Origin: Saccharomycopsis fibuligera x Saccharomycopsis cf. fibuligera
Taxonomy: Eukaryota > Ascomycota > Saccharomycetes > Ascoideales > Saccharomycopsidaceae
Length of the DNA: 64,000 nucleotides
Reading direction: 5' to 3'
NCBI GenBank assembly: GCA_001936135.1
Contig: CP012815.1
Span: 496,001-560,000 of the forward strand
The position numbers and the translations under genes are program-made. A model generated the notes under the pieces. The model did not search any database and was not told the origin of the DNA. It worked only from the letters and a program-made list of their open reading frames with translations. Shown here one piece after another: positions 50,098-64,000 of this stretch. Within the stretch, counting starts at the first letter, position 1; each line of letters begins with the position of its first letter.

Positions 50098-53000
50098 ATG
50101 TCCACGATAGCGGCCCTTTCTTCAGATCTTTCTAGCTTAATATCGGAATCTAGAAGGCGCAACAATGAGATTAAGCATGCCACAGAATATTCGCTCAACA
50201 TCCTCAAGAAATATGACACTTCTCAACTATCTGAGGCTGATTTTATCAGGCAATTGACTCAGGAACCAAACTTCATCACTCCATTCATCTTATCGTGTCA
50301 GTCCCGCAACGCTAAATTCAGCTCGATTGCCATACATTGTCTCCATCGTCTTATTGCTGCTCATGGCTTGCCTCTAGGCTCTCTTGAAAACATCTTGGAC
50401 TCTTTGATTGAAGCCTCCCATCTCCCGTTGGAAATTCAATTAAAAGTGTTGCAATTATTACCAACGATTTACCAAGCTTTTGGCAAGGATATGAATGACA
50501 ATTTGATATCCAAACTTTTGTTGATTTGCGCAGTGCTTCAAGGACCAAATAAACCGGCAGTCGTTGTAAACACTGCTGCTGCTACCTTACAGCAATTGAT
50601 AATATTTATATTTGACAAGGTCAACGATGAAGATCAACTAAATGATGAAGAGGTGGTAAAATCGTATGCAGTGAAGATAGATAACAATAAACAAGTTCAA
50701 GTGTCCGATAATGTTTATGACTGCTACAGAATATTTGATGACTTATGCTCATTGATTGAACGCCACAGACCAAGTTTCTTGCAATTCAATTATTTAACTG
50801 AAACTTTCCTCTTGGAACTTATTGAATCCATATTGACAAATTTCACTCAAGTGTTCATCAAGCATACAGAATTAGGCTACTTGCTACGATTTAGAGTTAC
50901 CCCAATATTGTTAAGATCCTTATCCCTACCCACCAAAGAATTCTCCGTTGTGGTGAGAATTGCTAGAATAATAGATTTGTTAGTCAGAAAAGATTTACAA
51001 ATTTTGAGAATTGAATGTGAAATTGTTATATCACTTTTAAACCATATGATCTTGAGTGACATGGATTCCCCAACCTGGAAAAAAATCATAGTCCTAGAAA
51101 TCTTCAGTTCAATTTTCAAAGATTTCAACTTAATAATAGAAATTTTCAAAGAATACGATTATAACAATGATAGAAAACACGTTATAAATGATTTTTTGGT
51201 CAATTGCTTTTGCTTGGTGGATTCTGCCAGCTCCAAAAATTTGATAAAGTTTAGATCAGTGTTGCATGCGCCTATACCAACAAAAGTAAGTAAATCTGGC
51301 AATGAAAATGACGGCAACAGTACTGGAGCAGCAAAAAGCAGCAGCGCATCTTCTGGATCATCATCAGCAAGTAATTCACTGATTGCCTTTGTCTCACAGC
51401 CTCAAGAGTTTATTATTGATAGCTCCTCTGAAAAAATACCATATATTGAAATGCTCGATAAAACGGAGCCACCTGCAGTACCAGATAATTACATTTACTA
51501 TTTAATTTTATCATGTTACAACAATTTTGTCGATGGGATGGGGAAATATGTTATGGAGCTTTCTTTGTCCTCAGAAAGTAATTTTCAAGCTGAAATACCT
51601 TCATCAGGAGTTTCATCTAAACAATTTAAGTTTTTGGATAAAATGGATAATATCAAGTCACCAAAATTGAAAAAAGAAGTATTGCTATTGCAATCAGTTA
51701 TTCTGAAAAACTACAAAGTGTTGCTTTCCACCTTCGAAGTATTCTTGTACTCCAAATTATCCAACGAATGTTTCCACAATCTTATTCGCTCATTGCAAAA
51801 ACTTTGTTACTCCTCGGGAATCTTGGGCTTAAGCCAACCACGAGATGATATAATTATGGTTTTTGCTATATCAACAGTAAACAATAGCGACGAGTCCTAT
51901 AATAATCCTAAAACCAACAGCAAAAGTGAAAGATCTAGTATAGATTCTCGTACCGCTAGAGAATCGTTTAATAGAGATAATACCAAGGCAAGAAATGAAA
52001 AGCCTAAACCTGTAATTAAAGAAAACAAATCCTTAAGCGAGTCTCTTTTTGGTAGCTTGAGTTCAAAATTCTCAAGCCATGCTAATAATATCAACCAAAA
52101 TTTGAGCTCTTTAGCTACCAGCATTACTAACGCCACTAGTCCTACCAGCCCACTCCAGCACGGTGGTATCATAACATCTACAACCGCTAATGGTCAATTA
52201 GTATTACATTCAAGATACATCAATTCAAGACACTTGATTACATTGAGAGCACTCATAAATTTGGCAATTTCTTTAGGCCCATCTTTGGGATTCAATTGGA
52301 AGAACATTTTTATAACTCTACAGTGGGTAGAATTTTATCTTCATGGTCCTCCAGAAAATTTTGACAAAAAATATGTTTACAATATGACCAAGTATGGAAA
52401 CATGCCAATAGTTAAACAAAATGAAATTGCCGTTATCCAAAATTCCGTTAAAAAATTGTACGACTCTTTCAAAGATTATTTATTGCCTTCCTTTTTGGTG
52501 GTATTACGAAACTTGATTGAGCTTTCTGACTCGACAATTTTTGCTGAGAGAGATCGAAAAGAAGAAAAGTATTATTATGATGCCACTGTGGTCTCGGTTT
52601 TCGATTCATTCCATAAACCCCAAGTAGGTGGTTCTAGTGAGCAGCAAACAAAAAGAAATGAGTTTACGCCTATCAAAGATGTTAAACTTAGTGCATGCTA
52701 TTATAACAAGGAATACTTTTTGGATCTTTTGGGAACAATTTCGAGAACCAACTCACCAAGGTTCTTGATTGAGTGTGCTGAGGATGATGATCCCGATTTA
52801 TTACTCCATGAAGATCACAATACTGATAAAATCACCAGCTTGAAAGTGGTTTTCAATTACTTGATTGAGTTATCAACTAATCGGTCCTTGACTAATCATC
52901 TCAGAATGAAAAGTGGTACTATTTTCAATACTTTGATAAAGACGATTTTTCAAGAAGGTTTCACTAATGCTAATCTTGTGGAAAATCTTGCCAAAAGAAA

Positions 53001-55722
53001 TAAGCAAAATGTATTGGAAAATTCTGTCGATTACAAATTGCTCGGCTCGCTTTTTGACATATTAGATGCGATCAATCAACTCCAACAGGAAGATAAAAAG
53101 CAGACCAGCAGCAATGACGATAATGAAGATCAAAAATCGCTGAAAATTGTTCCTGTTAGCGCGCTTGTGCTAAATTTAGAGTTTGAATTTATTTACAAAT
53201 CGCTAGAAAATTTGAAAGATTTGTTGGACATGTTTGGTGTTTATTTCAACAAGGTCAGCTGGGAGTTGATTTTTAAAATTATTGATTTAGCTTTTGAATT
53301 TTTTAACTATTCAGAAATTCAAAATGACGCGGCAGCATCATCTTATGGATCATTGGAGAAGAAATCGGTATTGATAAAGATAGATTTTGAAATTTTGCAA
53401 TTAATTTTAAGCGATTTCTTAACCGTGTTGCCGTTAAACATTATTAAAAAATTGATTAATTCTATTTACAAGTTCAGTGAACAAGATTACGATATCAATA
53501 TTTCGTTTAGTGCAATAAGTTACTTTTGGCAAATTAGTGACTATATTAGAGATTTATTGAATAACAATGTTGCCAAGGAGAATTATGAATCTGGAAATAA
53601 TTTACTAGTCAGCAAGATCAAGACCCAGGCGGACTTGATGAAATATGTTGATACTATCGAAGCCAAAGAAAATGATACTGATGAGGAAAAATTCACAACT
53701 TATTCTTGCTTATGGATATACTTATTAAATGTGTTGATCAATATTTGTGATAACCCCAAAGATCAAGTGAGAAATGGATCAGTGCAGACTTTTTTCCGTA
53801 TCCTTGATTCTCACGGGAAACATCTTTCGTCATGGGATTTGTGTTATAGCATTGTGATTTCATCATTGTTTGAAATTCGTCCAAAGATTCAAAGAGACAG
53901 CTCTTGGGAAGATTTAGCAAAAATAAGAGAGCAATGGTCAGAAACTTTAGTATTAATAGTTAATGGTACCGTCAAGTTTTATAACAATTATTTTTCAACC
54001 TTTGACGCCCTTGAACCACAGTTGGCCTTCAAGTATTGGAGTGGATTAATGAGCTATTTTGAAGATATATTGAAACTTGGCTGGAATAATTGTGATTTAA
54101 AACTATATGAAGCATTCAATGATTTGCTCAAACAAAATGAAACAAACAAGAAAATTTTCCCAGAAATTATTGAATTATTGTTCAAATTTTGGGTTGGCAG
54201 AAACGTTTCTTATAACGTAACACTAAACAAACATTATCAAGATTCTCTAACTTCATTAATGAAGGCATTCATTCCATTATCGCAAATCATTGGCATCAAT
54301 ATGGATCATGAAAAAATTAGAAAATCCTTGGATTTGTTCAACTCTGTGGTGAAGTATCCTATCTTGCCAACTTACTTTAATGATAATGTATATCCGACAG
54401 ACTTGCAAAAATCAGTATTAGACAACTTAAAGCTAATTGTTAACAATAAAGATCCAGAAATTCAATCAGACGTCATTCTTCATTTAGTTTCTAATGTTGT
54501 CTTGCCATTTTCAACAAGAGTGAAAATTAAAGAACAATTGTCTAAGAGTAAATTACCGAATGATGCTAAAATTTCCACATTTGTATCTCTTAGTTACTAT
54601 TCCACAAAAATCTTGCAGGAGCAAATCAAAAAAGTTGAAAGTTTTAAGCCATTGATTAAAAATGGGTGTATTACTAAAACCATGGCTTTCTTGTTAGAAC
54701 CAATCAAGCAAAACGCTAAGGGGATTCATAAACGAAAAGAAAGCAACAAGGATGGTGAGCCACCTAAAGAACTATGGATGGAATGCATCACAATCATATT
54801 ATTTATTTTAGAAAAAATCATTACAATCATTGCTAAGGATAATGATAGAAATGAAGTTGAAAATACAGAGAAGGAGAAGTTATGGTACTTGATAGTAGAA
54901 ATTTATAAAACAAGTCTTAATGTCAATAGCACCAATTACGAACATGAAGAGTTCAATGTCAAGACTTTGAATCAGTTAAGAAGCATAATCATTCCATACA
55001 TTAGCTTACAATCTTTCCCTGAGACATTGTTGGATAATTTCACCAGCTATATTCTCGAATCGTCATACGTTTATGAAAAGGACGAAATTGAGCTTTCATT
55101 ATTGGAAGAAAATAAGGATATTGAACAGTCTAAAGGCAAGAAAAATGGATCACCGGTAATCAAAGGAAACATTGATATAATTGCTCAAAAGTTTTCCAAT
55201 TTTAATTTTAATGATCATATACCATTAGTCAAACCTTTAAAATTTGCACCAAGTTACAAGATCAATTTGATTTGCTTAAATGATCTAATCGAACTTTCCA
55301 AAATACCCAACGCCAAACAGTTTAAAAAACTTGAACAAGAGGAATACAGATCAGCTAATAATTTAGAAATCATTAGCATTCAATCCCAACAAATTCTCTC
55401 ATCCAAGGTTTTCTCCTGTTTAATAATTAGAACTTTATATATCTTGAGAAAGTTCATCTCTGGTGGCACATTAGCCAATCAAGCCCCACTTTCCAAGATT
55501 CAAAGACTTGAAATGATAATTATATTGAAAGGGTTGAATGATTTATTGGATAATTTTAACCAGTCAACTAAAGTTGAACAACTGGCGAAATTGAAGCAAT
55601 TGTCAGTGATCTTACCACTTATTATCAAGACTATTCCTATTGCTAGTAGAGTAAGAGGGGTTTCGGGATTGATTGAAAGTTTTTTCTATGAATATAATGA
55701 GAATTTGAAGTTACTTTCATGA
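50098..55722 (+). CDS. MON2: Mon2, Sec7-related Golgi/endosome trafficking scaffold
   Basis: This 1874-residue protein matches Mon2, a large HEAT-repeat relative of Arf exchange factors that lacks the Sec7 catalytic domain. It acts at the late Golgi and endosomes with Dop1 and the Neo1 flippase. The start is the ATG for MSTIAALSSDLSSLISESRR, the conserved N-terminus; an in-frame TTG 42 bp earlier is not used here. The N-terminal DCB-like part (LQLLPTIYQAFGKD, then RHRPSFLQFN) and the HUS-like part (from about residue 280) are present. Ser/Asn-rich linkers near residues 400-430 and 600-690 separate helical repeats that continue to the end. The length is somewhat above S. cerevisiae Mon2 (1636). 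Confidence 0.92.
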   Translation: MSTIAALSSDLSSLISESRRRNNEIKHATEYSLNILKKYDTSQLSEADFIRQLTQEPNFITPFILSCQSRNAKFSSIAIHCLHRLIAAHGLPLGSLENILDSLIEASHLPLEIQLKVLQLLPTIYQAFGKDMNDNLISKLLLICAVLQGPNKPAVVVNTAAATLQQLIIFIFDKVNDEDQLNDEEVVKSYAVKIDNNKQVQVSDNVYDCYRIFDDLCSLIERHRPSFLQFNYLTETFLLELIESILTNFTQVFIKHTELGYLLRFRVTPILLRSLSLPTKEFSVVVRIARIIDLLVRKDLQILRIECEIVISLLNHMILSDMDSPTWKKIIVLEIFSSIFKDFNLIIEIFKEYDYNNDRKHVINDFLVNCFCLVDSASSKNLIKFRSVLHAPIPTKVSKSGNENDGNSTGAAKSSSASSGSSSASNSLIAFVSQPQEFIIDSSSEKIPYIEMLDKTEPPAVPDNYIYYLILSCYNNFVDGMGKYVMELSLSSESNFQAEIPSSGVSSKQFKFLDKMDNIKSPKLKKEVLLLQSVILKNYKVLLSTFEVFLYSKLSNECFHNLIRSLQKLCYSSGILGLSQPRDDIIMVFAISTVNNSDESYNNPKTNSKSERSSIDSRTARESFNRDNTKARNEKPKPVIKENKSLSESLFGSLSSKFSSHANNINQNLSSLATSITNATSPTSPLQHGGIITSTTANGQLVLHSRYINSRHLITLRALINLAISLGPSLGFNWKNIFITLQWVEFYLHGPPENFDKKYVYNMTKYGNMPIVKQNEIAVIQNSVKKLYDSFKDYLLPSFLVVLRNLIELSDSTIFAERDRKEEKYYYDATVVSVFDSFHKPQVGGSSEQQTKRNEFTPIKDVKLSACYYNKEYFLDLLGTISRTNSPRFLIECAEDDDPDLLLHEDHNTDKITSLKVVFNYLIELSTNRSLTNHLRMKSGTIFNTLIKTIFQEGFTNANLVENLAKRNKQNVLENSVDYKLLGSLFDILDAINQLQQEDKKQTSSNDDNEDQKSLKIVPVSALVLNLEFEFIYKSLENLKDLLDMFGVYFNKVSWELIFKIIDLAFEFFNYSEIQNDAAASSYGSLEKKSVLIKIDFEILQLILSDFLTVLPLNIIKKLINSIYKFSEQDYDINISFSAISYFWQISDYIRDLLNNNVAKENYESGNNLLVSKIKTQADLMKYVDTIEAKENDTDEEKFTTYSCLWIYLLNVLINICDNPKDQVRNGSVQTFFRILDSHGKHLSSWDLCYSIVISSLFEIRPKIQRDSSWEDLAKIREQWSETLVLIVNGTVKFYNNYFSTFDALEPQLAFKYWSGLMSYFEDILKLGWNNCDLKLYEAFNDLLKQNETNKKIFPEIIELLFKFWVGRNVSYNVTLNKHYQDSLTSLMKAFIPLSQIIGINMDHEKIRKSLDLFNSVVKYPILPTYFNDNVYPTDLQKSVLDNLKLIVNNKDPEIQSDVILHLVSNVVLPFSTRVKIKEQLSKSKLPNDAKISTFVSLSYYSTKILQEQIKKVESFKPLIKNGCITKTMAFLLEPIKQNAKGIHKRKESNKDGEPPKELWMECITIILFILEKIITIIAKDNDRNEVENTEKEKLWYLIVEIYKTSLNVNSTNYEHEEFNVKTLNQLRSIIIPYISLQSFPETLLDNFTSYILESSYVYEKDEIELSLLEENKDIEQSKGKKNGSPVIKGNIDIIAQKFSNFNFNDHIPLVKPLKFAPSYKINLICLNDLIELSKIPNAKQFKKLEQEEYRSANNLEIISIQSQQILSSKVFSCLIIRTLYILRKFISGGTLANQAPLSKIQRLEMIIILKGLNDLLDNFNQSTKVEQLAKLKQLSVILPLIIKTIPIASRVRGVSGLIESFFYEYNENLKLLS

Positions 55723-55805
55723 TGTGACGTGATGCTGATTATAATATGTTTGTTTTATTTTACATATACTATATTGTTATTACTATATTGTTCTTACTAT
55801 CTTTT

Positions 55806-55862
55806 TATTACTACTACTACTACTACTACTACTACAACAATATACTACTACTACTATTACTA

Positions 55863-55901
<39 letters not shown>

Positions 55902-55912
55902 ATGCTGCTGCT
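55806..55912. repeat. ACT and GCT trinucleotide repeats
   Basis: Interrupted runs of ACT give way to a run of TGC units just past the MON2 stop codon, probably in its 3' UTR. Length variation between strains is likely. Confidence 0.9.
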
Positions 55913-56766
55913 ATACACAACTCGTTCGTCTGGTTTGTTTTAGTTAAAATTAAGGTTCTATTTTGTTATTTTGTTACCGTTGTACGAATTCATGCCATAA
56001 ATACTGAATGCATTGTGTATAATATAGTAAGAACAAATTGTATGAGCTCATGGTAAAATTTAATATCACAGTGCTAAAGGCCTATCTCGTTGTATATCAC
56101 TTGATGCTATATTACTGATATATATCGCTGGCATTTTGATAAGTGAACCTTCAAATACGTTTTCAATTTCCTTCGGTTGCCATAGTATACTTCACCATTG
56201 CCAAATGGCTTTCCTGAATTTCTGCTATACTATCAACTAAACTGAATTGTGAGCAAGCCCCAGAACACTATGTCAGCTACCATCGACTTACCATCTTGCT
56301 ATTTCCTACCGAGATTAAAAAAACTTATTTTTGAGATTATGTTTTTATGTCCATAAATGGTATTAATGTTTGAAAAGTGCGTCCATCACGAACAAGTTCC
56401 TAACCATTTTATTACCCAATCAGGAAATCAGTTGGCGATTCATGCACTAGATACATACATTAGTTAGAGCCAGCCATCTGTTTTTCTTGATGCTCGTCTA
56501 GCTACGAATGGTAAACATCGTTACTGTGGTGCCTTAAACACAGCAGTCTGCTTTAACTGCTCCCCGTCTGCTATCCTCGGTTCTTTTTTTTTCCTTTCAG
56601 GGGTACTGCTTTTGCTCTTTTCAGCTCAATTGTCCGTCGTCCAGCAACACACTTGCAAATAACTAAAATCAACTATTTACTACTGCTGAAGTTGCCCCCA
56701 GCAACAACTGACTAAATAAAGACAAAATAATATTTTTGATTTGCAGTTTACATTACTAGCTCATTA

Positions 56767-56812
56767 TATCTCATCTCATCTCATCTCATCTCATCTCATC
56801 TCATCCCATCTC
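56767..56812. repeat. TCTCA pentanucleotide repeat
   Basis: About eight TCTCA units (the last with one change, CCCAT) lie 140-185 bp before the next start codon. It is a pyrimidine-rich minisatellite in a probable promoter or leader. Confidence 0.9.
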
Positions 56813-56943
56813 GGTAAAGCTTAGATCATCTTTACTATCTCGAGGACAAATATTACCAAAGCACCCCAACACACTTGTCACTACTTGATTGCAATATCAA
56901 AAGTTCAAAAAGAATCATAAACAATTCAATTAATAAATTAAGA

Positions 56944-56955
56944 ATGCAACTATGA
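56944..56955 (+). promoter_or_regulatory. Three-codon uORF whose stop overlaps the main ATG
   Basis: ATG CAA CTA TGA: the uORF stop TGA shares bases with the main start in an ATGA overlap. A ribosome ending there is placed exactly on the main start codon, an arrangement known from coupled termination-reinitiation. Confidence 0.65.
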
Positions 56956-58790
56956 GTGAAAACTTTCATTGTCATCATCAAAAGCAGCACCAACGGCTGC
57001 CATCAACCCCTGAGAGAAAACCGATAAAAATTCCTACACCCAGACTAACCAAAAGTAAAAATAGCAGGTTGGTTTTTCCTACTCCTGAATATACACCGGA
57101 TGTTAAGAAGAGGCTACTCAATAGCTCAACGCAAAATCCAAAGAATACAGCTGCTTCAGGACAACAACAACACCCGGGCCAGAATCTGCTAGGAAACCAG
57201 CTATTTACGCCACATTTTGTCGCTAAGAGATCCTTTGATATATTGTCTGAAGATGTGGTGCGAGACAACGTTACTGACAATGATGAAGATAAAGTAATTT
57301 TCATCAGGCCAAAGAGATCAAAGTTAACTAAAATCGATAGCGATGAAGAAGGGGAGCGATTACACGAACATGATGGTGATGATATCGAAAAGACTTTCAT
57401 TGATGACGATAACTACGATGATAACGATAGCGAAGCCAGCACTGAAGTGGCAAGTCAGATTGATGGCGAGTTTTATAAAACCAGTACTAGAAGCGAAATT
57501 GAACATCAGCAAAATTCATTCAAACAAGTAATGGACGGTTGCATGACACCTGAGCGTACAAAATCAAAACATGAATTAATTTTGGATAATACTGATACCG
57601 ATGATGATCAAGAAACGCTTGATGCAGAAATCAAACGCATTTTCACGCCCAGTGAGACGAAAGTGGTGTCTTTGAAGCTGCTGCTGGCACAACTGCAACC
57701 TCCGACGCAGCTAGAGCAACCATTCACTACTCCAGAATTCAAAATTATTGAAAACGCTCCACAAGTGCGAAGATACAAAAGTGATTCATTTGACGATTAT
57801 GCTTCCCAACAATATCATGAGCCGCTTGAAAATTTTAACGCTAATGAAGAGCTCTTGTTGATCAATAGCCACGGTGATCGTCGAGTGAAAAAAATTGGTC
57901 AATTGCAGGAACCATACAGGCGCAGCGGGAATTTACTTGGAAGATTGACCAAACAAACTGTCAGAGAAAACGATGGTGGTGAGACTGATAGCGAAGAGAC
58001 TGATGACGAGCAAGAGGAAGAGACAGGAGAAGAAAATGAAGATGCTTTGGAACAGCGGCTTATTCAAGAAGCTTTGAGAAGTGACAATAAAGGCCTTTAC
58101 AAAGAAGGCCTTCATGGTAATTATTCCGATGACGAAGGATACAGTGAAGCAGAAGAATTTGTTTTTGCTGGTCCAAACAACAGCAACAATGGTGATGATG
58201 ATGAGAGTGGACAAGATTTTCAATTCATGAGTAACTATTTTAAAAGAATGAGAGAAAAAAGAAGATTAGCTAGTGCGTTTCGTGAGAAGTCAAGTAACAA
58301 CAACAAGGGTAAGAACGCTGCTAGCCAAATCAATACACTATTTAGTTATTCCGGTATTCCTGCATCACCAATAGAACCTGAAGAATTAAATTACAATTCA
58401 TCGGAAGAGGAAGAAGAAGCGTACTTACAAAAATTGTTAAATAAGCATAAGGGAATCCTGCCTCACCCAGCTATAACTGCTACTTCTGCTGTTGCCACGG
58501 GGACTTCAACTGCGGTAAGTAACAAAGCTCGAAATGCCTTAACAATCGCAAAGAAGGATATCTCTACTTCAGAAAAAATATCCGCCACACCCGCTCCAAC
58601 ACCAGCTCAACTCAATAAGCATCTAAGAATGCAAAGAAAAAAATTAATGCAAGTTGAAGAAGATAAACATGACAATTATCTAAACTTTGGCTTCACGTTA
58701 GGTGAGTTGTCCAGCTTGAGAAAATGTAAAAAAATTTTAGTGTTTGAGGATCCTAAGGGAAGTGATAATAGTGGTAGTGACAGGGAATGA
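56952..58790 (+). CDS. Unrecognised acidic, S/T-P-rich protein, possible Cdk substrate
   Basis: I do not recognise this 612-residue protein. The N-terminal 60 residues pack four TP sites (Thr19, Thr29, Thr44, Thr48) in a basic context (STPERK, PTPRL) and a KKRLL sequence (52-56) that reads like a cyclin docking RxL motif. More TP sites follow: FTPHF (about 86), MTPER, FTPSE and TTPEF. The middle is strongly acidic (DSDEE, DTDDDQE, EEETGEENEDA). A helical basic patch (FKRMREKRRLASAFREKSS) lies near residue 435. The C-terminus has HLRMQRKKLMQVEEDKHDNY and FTLGELSSLRK. The pattern suggests a Cdk-regulated nuclear protein, for example a cell-cycle inhibitor or transcription regulator; that is inference. 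The uORF at 56944 abuts the start. Confidence 0.75.
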   Translation: MSENFHCHHQKQHQRLPSTPERKPIKIPTPRLTKSKNSRLVFPTPEYTPDVKKRLLNSSTQNPKNTAASGQQQHPGQNLLGNQLFTPHFVAKRSFDILSEDVVRDNVTDNDEDKVIFIRPKRSKLTKIDSDEEGERLHEHDGDDIEKTFIDDDNYDDNDSEASTEVASQIDGEFYKTSTRSEIEHQQNSFKQVMDGCMTPERTKSKHELILDNTDTDDDQETLDAEIKRIFTPSETKVVSLKLLLAQLQPPTQLEQPFTTPEFKIIENAPQVRRYKSDSFDDYASQQYHEPLENFNANEELLLINSHGDRRVKKIGQLQEPYRRSGNLLGRLTKQTVRENDGGETDSEETDDEQEEETGEENEDALEQRLIQEALRSDNKGLYKEGLHGNYSDDEGYSEAEEFVFAGPNNSNNGDDDESGQDFQFMSNYFKRMREKRRLASAFREKSSNNNKGKNAASQINTLFSYSGIPASPIEPEELNYNSSEEEEEAYLQKLLNKHKGILPHPAITATSAVATGTSTAVSNKARNALTIAKKDISTSEKISATPAPTPAQLNKHLRMQRKKLMQVEEDKHDNYLNFGFTLGELSSLRKCKKILVFEDPKGSDNSGSDRE

Positions 58791-60833
58791 TTGAGATTTT
58801 TGTTGTTCTTTTATGGTTTTGCTTCTGTTTGGCCTTGTTTGTGAAGTTTGTGTGTCTTTTGTTTATGGCTTTTTGCTTGTTTTTCTTTCTGTACTTGGTT
58901 TGTTGGTTTGTTGGCTTTTTGATTTTTTGGTTTTTTATCAAATTGGCTTTGGGTCCTTTAGTTTCATCTCGGTTTTTCTTTTCTTTGTTTCAATTCTTTT
59001 TTTGTACTTTAAAACCTTTTATATTTTACAATTTTGCACACAAAAGGCACTTTCATTCTTAGAGGTTTAGTTCTCTATTATTTATTAAATACTTAACTTT
59101 CTACTAAAATTTCTCTATAATTGCTTTTGCGCCGATATCTTTTTTACAGTCCCCTTCATATCTGCGTTTCATTGATTTGATTCTTTCTTTTTCTCTTTTT
59201 TTCTATTTCAAAATATGTGAGATTCCTTCGTGATATGTATAATTTTTCTCGGTTTTTGTTTGCTTGTATTTCTTTGAGTTACTGAATAGATCTCAAAAAT
59301 TATCTTTTATTTCTGGAATGATATCCACATTACTTACACCGTAGCTAAAGATATAAACTAGATCAAGTACTCTTGTATTCTTCTAGAATGCACAATTGGC
59401 AGTGGGTGTATAACAATAGCGATGGTGTAACAGCGGCGTCGGTGCTACTTAATCTGGGAAGTATAGTTTGAGCCTGACTGAGTGACAGGCCTTTTAGCTA
59501 CTTAAAATACCTTTTTAGGAACGAAATATCAATCTTCTTACAATTGTTGGCATATTACTGAACATCAACGAAAAAGTGCTTAATATGAATTCAGAATAAA
59601 AAACATAAAAATGAAAACAAATAACATGATAACAAAAATTGAAAATTTTGATAAATTTATAAACAAAAAATAAATAAAAAACCATACACGTAAATCAAAA
59701 ACCAAAATTCTTCCAACTTCCTTCGCTTATTAGAAACTAGAACTTGAACAAAATCAAAAACTTCTCCCAATGATTTTTATATTCTCTTCTTTGTTGTCCT
59801 TTTCTTTTCTTTTTTTTTTTTGAAAAAAATGTTTCCTTTTCTTTCTCTTGTTCAATAAAACCGCATTGTAACCATAAATTAATTGATTTTTTTTCCATTA
59901 TCATAAACTCGTAAGAAGCACCTGCTTTTGCTTTTGCTTTGCTATGCTGTTTGAAATGCACTTGCTTCTCTCGAAAATAACATAATAACTAATAATACAC
60001 ATTATTTGAATTATAATATGAACAATGATAATAAAAAAAACCACATCCTTTTTGGAGATAATTTCATAATAAATATTTTTGACCAGCCATCCTTCCCTCT
60101 TTATTTTCTTCTTCTTCTTCAACCTTATCCTTGTCCTTTCCCAATTGCAAAACTAATAAAATATGCAAAAAATAATAATGAATTAAAAATGCCTTAGGGA
60201 AAACAGAATAACTTTATGAAAAAAAGAAAAAAAATTAGTAATATAAGGGAAAAAGAACCATAACAATCAAAATAAAACAACAAACACAAACACATGCAGA
60301 TAGAATAAGAAAGAAAAAAAATTTGTGAGAAAAGAAAAAAAATGCAACAATATTATAATGATGAATTAAAAAAGTGTCGAGAGATATTATTCCTATATTC
60401 TCTTTTCTATAATTTTTTTCAACCACATTAACTAGTGGTTGAATAAATTGATGACGAAAATCAAAGACGTATTGGTTATTTTAAAATATTGAAATGTTGA
60501 TTTGATGTTGAGCTTTGTGGTAACAGGAAGAGCTGAGAGACCTGTACAGAAACATAACTCACAATGACCAAATTCAAAAAAAAAAAACCAAATTGATCCC
60601 AAATAATCTCACCAACAGAATTGAATTGAAGAATTTTGACTCGATAATCTATTATTTTGAATTACATCTATGATTTTCCGGACGTTGAGTGTGTAACAAA
60701 ATAGTAATAGTAGTAGTAATGTGACAAAAAAGTAATGATAAAAATCAAAAAAAACAAGCATCGACAAAAATAAAAGTGGTGCCAACATGCTAAAATCATG
60801 TTAGCTTAGCACTGTTGGTAAGCAAGTTGTTGC
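58791..60833. other. Long convergent intergenic region before DED1
   Basis: This 2.04-kb, very AT-rich stretch lies between the 3' ends of two convergent genes. Open frames at 58787-59070 are Phe/Leu/Cys-rich and low-complexity. No gene, tRNA or repeat family is supported. Part is presumably the DED1 3' UTR. Confidence 0.6.

Positions 60834-64000
<3,167 letters not shown>

Larger units (their letters stand above)
55723..56951. other. Intergenic region MON2 to S/T-P-rich gene
   Basis: No gene is supported. The region starts with ACT/GCT-type trinucleotide repeats (55806-55912) and ends with a TCTCA pentamer repeat (about 56767-56812) and a three-codon uORF. Confidence 0.6.

Noticed and set aside
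58787-59070. Hydrophobic open frames after the S/T-P-rich gene
   Set aside because: They are Phe/Leu/Cys-rich products of a T-rich 3' region, with no conserved motif, and two frames overlap.

Overview
The window is nuclear DNA of a budding yeast (Saccharomycotina). It is AT-rich, its genes are almost all intronless, and it carries recognisable orthologues of BRR2, DED1, MON2, SPE2, RUD3, MGE1, YAR1, RKM4 and EFM5. A secreted aspartyl protease of candidapepsin type and a truncated L1/Zorro-like LINE point to the Candida/Lodderomyces group. CUG codons are rare in conserved genes and fall among serine codons in low-complexity stretches, which suggests, without proving, that CUG is read as serine. 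Protein sequences quoted here use the standard code, so CUG residues are uncertain.

Layout. 0.6-2.5 kb: MFS transporter. 2.5-10.3 kb: an accessory, retroelement-scarred region. It holds a large gene fusing a nuclease-like PD-(D/E)XK segment to a FunK1-type kinase, bracketed by same-orientation copies of a short A-tailed repeat and LINE remnants, then tRNA-Gly, tRNA-Ser and a second LINE remnant. 11.0-19.2 kb: GNAT-like protein, EFM5 (one intron), RUD3 and a three-RRM RNA-binding protein. 20.9-34.8 kb: aspartyl protease, MGE1, BRR2, a doubtful small spliced ORF, then RKM4 and YAR1 diverging from a promoter with two PAC/RRPE sets. 36.2-40.9 kb: two neighbouring broken host genes, an endopolygalacturonase with one 4-bp duplication and a more decayed arrestin-like gene. 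42.1-62.8 kb: SPE2, a Ste20/GCK kinase (Kic1-like), MON2, an unrecognised acidic protein rich in S/T-P sites whose start codon overlaps a tiny uORF, and DED1.

How the genes relate. Most are unlinked housekeeping functions: splicing (BRR2), translation and ribosome biogenesis (DED1, EFM5, RKM4, YAR1), Golgi traffic (RUD3, MON2), mitochondrial import (MGE1) and polyamines (SPE2). The aspartyl protease and the broken pectinase are secreted hydrolases with matching TATA boxes about 155-160 bp upstream. The best candidate for something poorly described is the nuclease-like/kinase fusion gene and the repeats around it.
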